Positions 5,519 to 7,314 of a stretch of DNA of 7,314 nucleotides are shown here, piece by piece. This stretch comes from an uncultured Oscillibacter sp. (lineage in GTDB: Bacteria > Bacillota > Clostridia > Oscillospirales > Oscillospiraceae). The translations under genes were made by a program, and so were the position numbers. Positions within the stretch are counted from its first letter, which is position 1. Each line of letters starts with the position of its first letter. The notes under the pieces were generated by a model that ran no database searches, was not told the DNA's origin, and saw nothing but the letters and a program-made list of their open reading frames with translations. The stretch spans positions 1 to 7,314 of the forward strand of contig CAJTJA010000089.1 of assembly GCA_910576845.1 (NCBI GenBank), in the 5' to 3' direction.

Positions 5519-6103
5519 ATGGGCACATATGGATACGTCCGGGTTTCCACAAAGGAGCAGAATGAGGATCGACAGATCATCGCTATGCGGGAATTCGGGG
5601 TTCGAAGCAACAGCATTATCATGGATAAGCAATCAGGCAAAGATTTTGACCGCCCCGGATACCGGCGGCTGGTACGCAGACTGAAAGCCGGCGACACCCT
5701 CGTCATCAAGAGTATTGACCGGCTGGGGCGGAATTATGACGAGATCCTGGAGCAGTGGCGGCTGCTGACCAAGGAAAAGCAGGTGGCCATCGTGGTGCTG
5801 GATATGCCCCTGCTGGACACCCGCCAGGGCCGGGATCTCACTGGTGTGCTGATCGCCGACATCGTCCTCCAGCTGCTGTCCTACGTGGCGCAGACGGAGC
5901 GGGAATTCAACCGCCAGCGGCAGGCGGAGGGGATCGCCGCGGCCAAAGCCAAAGGCATCCACTTCGGGCGGAGGTTCAAAAATCGGGGCCAGGACTACGA
6001 GAACATCATGGCTGCCTGGAAGCGGGGCGAAATCAGCGGCAGGGCGGCGGCTAAAAAGCTGGGCGTGGCCCACGGAACCTTCCAGCGGTGGTGTAAGGAG
6101 TAA
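5519..6103 (+). CDS. Small serine recombinase (resolvase/invertase family)
   Basis: A 194-residue recombinase of the resolvase/invertase family. AAGGAGG at 5506-5512, six bases from the ATG, fixes the start. The catalytic domain begins at once: YVRVSTKEQN at 6-15 holds R8 and the nucleophile S10. SGKDFDRPGYRRL at 39-51 and SIDRLGRNYDEI at 65-76 carry the conserved D67, R68 and R71, and TEREF at 126-130 lies at the start of the long dimerisation helix. The C-terminal 150-191 region is a helix-turn-helix of the Hin/resolvase type (ISGRAAAKKLGVAHGTFQRW). Length and order are typical and no key residue is missing, so it is probably active in resolution or inversion rather than large-element transposition, which needs the longer serine recombinases. 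GC-rich codon use contrasts with the AT-rich DNA after 6290. Its target sites are not evident. Confidence 0.95.
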   Translation: MGTYGYVRVSTKEQNEDRQIIAMREFGVRSNSIIMDKQSGKDFDRPGYRRLVRRLKAGDTLVIKSIDRLGRNYDEILEQWRLLTKEKQVAIVVLDMPLLDTRQGRDLTGVLIADIVLQLLSYVAQTEREFNRQRQAEGIAAAKAKGIHFGRRFKNRGQDYENIMAAWKRGEISGRAAAKKLGVAHGTFQRWCKE

Positions 6104-6165
6104 GTTGGCCTATAAAGCGTGGGTTGTAGTCCACCGAAAACGAGCTGTGTCTCTGAGCTAAAACT

Positions 6166-6183
6166 GCCGTTTTGAACAACGGC
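6166..6183 (+). terminator. Weak hairpin after the serine recombinase gene
   Basis: GCCGTT (6166-6171) and AACGGC (6178-6183) form a six-bp stem with a six-base loop about 60 bases after the stop codon. CTGGCGCCC separates it from the first TTTT, so it is at best a weak terminator. Confidence 0.3.
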
Positions 6184-6214
6184 CTGGCGCCCTTTTCGCA
6201 TTTTGTACGTGATA

Positions 6215-6243
6215 ATTCTACCATATGACGCAAAAAAATGCAA
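6215..6243 (-). promoter_or_regulatory. Possible minus-strand promoter facing the serine recombinase gene
   Basis: On the minus strand TTGCAT (6238-6243) is followed by exactly 17 bases and TAGAAT (6215-6220) with an extended TG. It would give a transcript running antisense into the 3' end of the serine recombinase gene. An ATG at 6199-6201 on that transcript opens a 68-codon frame but has no ribosome binding site, so an untranslated RNA or a fortuitous promoter is more likely. Confidence 0.35.
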
Positions 6244-6251
6244 TAGGAAAG

Positions 6252-6281
6252 GTGGCTTGCAACCCACACGTTGCGAGCCAC
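6252..6281 (+). repeat. Inverted repeat / hairpin
   Basis: GTGGCTTGCAA (6252-6262) pairs with TTGCGAGCCAC (6271-6281) across an eight-base loop, with one T-G pair. No T-run follows, so it is not an intrinsic terminator. It sits near the change in base composition and could be a protein-binding palindrome or the end of a mobile segment. Confidence 0.5.
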
Positions 6282-6570
6282 TTCAGCTATACGGTTCTGG
6301 CACAAGCCAAAGAGAATCGGTATATCATTAAAGCAGCGAAGAATTGATTCCATACTAAAGAAATATGATGGCATAATTACCAGCCAAAATGATCTAACCG
6401 CGGGCAATCCACCTTCTGCCTTGTTTTACATATTAGCGGATAAACTGAGTTATCTTCTGACCACCGATTCAGGAACTGCGATACATCCCAAAAGAAATCG
6501 AATAAACGTCACATCTCGAAATGTTGAGCACATTCTTTATGCCAGACAATTGGTGGCACAATTCGGGTAG
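6271..6570 (+). pseudogene. Remnant resembling the AbiEi-type winged-helix antitoxin domain
   Basis: The frame has no convincing start: the TTG at 6271 lies in a hairpin arm and has no well-spaced ribosome binding site. From about 6322 the translation reads KQRRIDSILKKYDGIITSQN and continues to SALFYILADKLSYLL. This resembles the N-terminal winged-helix of AbiEi-family antitoxins and related transcriptional regulators, where a short helix and GxIT are followed by a second helix and a K/GxL segment. In that family the segment is usually followed by an RGxY motif, which is not found here; the C-terminal part (DSGTAIHPKRNRINV onward) does not fit. I therefore call it a decayed or truncated copy. 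It ends at TAG 6568-6570. The similarity is weak and from memory, so a chance frame remains possible. Confidence 0.3.
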
Positions 6571-6619
6571 GAGGATTTCAGCATAGATTTTGATAAAAAA
6601 TGGAAGGAGCGCTCATTGC

Positions 6620-7291
6620 ATGGGTGAATTCAAAAGGAAGAATGTATTACAACGAATGCGGATGTCCACCCCAGAGTTAGAGGTTTACTATCGCAACTTG
6701 CGTAGGTATCGGTTTGAACAGAGATATCCTTTAAAGGGCATCAAATGGCGGGAAAAGGCGTATCGTCTATTTGTAAAATTAGTACAAATAGACCGTATTC
6801 TAAGCCATGAGAAAATTATTATTTTGAAAGACGAACACACCGCAACCCAAAGCCCCACTATATTCGCCGCCACACACGCTGGTGGCTTAGACATAACCCG
6901 AATTTGTGAAGCAATTAGAGCAAATTTATATATCTTTCTCGGTGACCCTGGAGAAATTTATAAAAATATTTATGGACTTTTAGCATTTCTGAATGGGTGG
7001 ATACCTTTTGATACCAATAATAGATTGGAGCGAAAAATTGCGTCTTTCCGTGCCGAAGAACTGCTGCTGAACAGCGGTAATCTATTGATATTTCCAGAAG
7101 GTGCATGGAATTTTTCAGATTACCTGCCTGTTACTCGTGTTTATAATGGGGCCGCAAGAATGGCATTACACACAAATGCTGTAATAGTTCCTTTGGCCAT
7201 AGAAGTATACGAAAGAACTTGGTATATAAACATTGGAAAAAATATAAACCCAGCTTCTTTAGATGGTGTCGTCAATAAAGGTGTGTTATAA
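6620..7291 (+). CDS. PlsC-like lysophospholipid acyltransferase, probably C-terminally truncated
   Basis: Start placed at ATG 6620-6622, ten bases after GGAAGGAG (6602-6609); an upstream in-frame TTG at 6590 has no such site. The 223-residue product has the acyltransferase signatures in order: the HX4D motif H86-A-G-G-L-D91, a block-II-like region around WIPFDTNNRLER (127-138), FPEG at 158-161 and VIVPLAIEVY at 188-197. Such enzymes move an acyl chain to a lysophospholipid or related acceptor at the inner membrane face. There is no obvious transmembrane helix. The chain stops at NKGVL 15 residues after GKNINP, where relatives usually continue for several tens of residues, so the 3' end may be cut or altered at an insertion junction. 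The stop overlaps a consensus extended -10 (7284-7292). AT-rich codon use separates it from the recombinase genes. It may be cargo of another element; its physiological substrate cannot be told. Confidence 0.82.
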   Translation: MGEFKRKNVLQRMRMSTPELEVYYRNLRRYRFEQRYPLKGIKWREKAYRLFVKLVQIDRILSHEKIIILKDEHTATQSPTIFAATHAGGLDITRICEAIRANLYIFLGDPGEIYKNIYGLLAFLNGWIPFDTNNRLERKIASFRAEELLLNSGNLLIFPEGAWNFSDYLPVTRVYNGAARMALHTNAVIVPLAIEVYERTWYINIGKNINPASLDGVVNKGVL

Positions 7292-7292
7292 T
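7284..7292 (+). promoter_or_regulatory. Consensus extended -10 over the acyltransferase stop codon
   Basis: TGTTATAAT contains a perfect TATAAT (7287-7292) with the extended TG. No clear -35 is seen 17 bp upstream. It is followed by CCCC and GGGG(GG) at 7296-7314, a short possible stem at the window edge. It probably serves a gene to the right that is outside the window, or marks the end of an inserted element. Confidence 0.45.
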
Positions 7293-7314
7293 AGTCCCCA
7301 AAAGAAGCGGGGGG

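Larger units (their letters stand above)
6104..6619. other. Interval with hairpins, a minus-strand promoter and a decayed gene
   Basis: About 516 bases between the serine recombinase and the acyltransferase. No intact gene with a good ribosome binding site is seen. It contains a weak hairpin (6166-6183), a possible minus-strand promoter (6215-6243), a long hairpin (6252-6281) and an AbiEi-like remnant frame (6271-6570). Base composition changes here from GC-rich to AT-rich, consistent with a junction between DNA of different origin. Confidence 0.5.

Noticed and set aside
6119..6134. Small palindrome GTGG/CCAC after the serine recombinase
   Set aside because: Only four paired bases with an eight-base loop; not distinguishable from chance.
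5995..6407. Two minus-strand frames (90 and 118 codons) at the end of the serine recombinase and beyond
   Set aside because: They overlap each other and the helix-turn-helix coding part of the recombinase in antisense and have no ribosome binding sites, although a promoter-like element exists at 6215-6243.
6590..6619. TTG at 6590 as start of the acyltransferase
   Set aside because: It lacks a spaced ribosome binding site, whereas GGAAGGAG stands ten bases before the ATG at 6620.
1..7314. tRNA, rRNA or CRISPR array
   Set aside because: No cloverleaf-like segment, rRNA-like stretch or regularly spaced repeat series was seen on either strand. The few repeats present occur in two copies with cargo between them, not as spacers.

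Overview
The window looks like accessory DNA from a Gram-positive gut-type clostridium (Oscillospiraceae/Ruminococcaceae-like). The grounds are strong AGGAGG-type ribosome binding sites, a DUF6809-like small protein, clostridial-style integrases with an AP2-like arm domain, and a mosaic of GC-rich and AT-rich segments. The organism assignment is inference. The window holds three site-specific recombinases (two tyrosine, one serine) in about 6 kb, so it reads as a junction of several mobile elements rather than core chromosome.

Layout: (i) 2-2923, plus strand, GC-rich. The 3' part of a DUF6809-like gene runs off the left edge. Two tandem, overlapping tyrosine recombinase genes follow, and the unit closes with a strong intrinsic terminator. 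(ii) 2924-3243, no gene, but short direct repeats, including a 12-bp tandem and the left copy of an att-like repeat. (iii) 3244-5191, minus strand: a GNAT-like acetyltransferase, an unknown 99-residue protein coupled to it by an ATGA overlap, and a DUF2971 protein. The DUF2971 gene is bracketed by imperfect direct repeats 1,229 bp apart, like a single-gene cassette or a small integrated unit beside the integrases. (iv) 5192-5518, a two-way control region with a minus-strand extended -10, and on the plus strand a possible 13-codon leader peptide running into a 15-bp hairpin. (v) 5519-6103, a GC-rich small serine recombinase of the resolvase/invertase type. (vi) 6104-6619, hairpins, a possible minus-strand promoter and the remnant of a protein resembling the AbiEi winged-helix antitoxin domain. 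(vii) 6620-7291, an AT-rich PlsC-like acyltransferase that seems to lack its C-terminal part, with a consensus extended -10 lying over its stop codon.

How the parts may work together: DUF6809, Int1 and Int2 form one transcription unit that probably moves an integrative element. Int2 has an extra copy of the arm-binding domain at its C terminus. The repeats beyond the terminator are candidate arm or core sites for these enzymes. The DUF2971 gene is the best candidate for cargo. The serine recombinase and the acyltransferase segment appear to be separate insertions. The most notable observations are the doubly arm-domained Int2, the near-identical catalytic numbering of the two integrases, and the repeat-bracketed DUF2971 gene.
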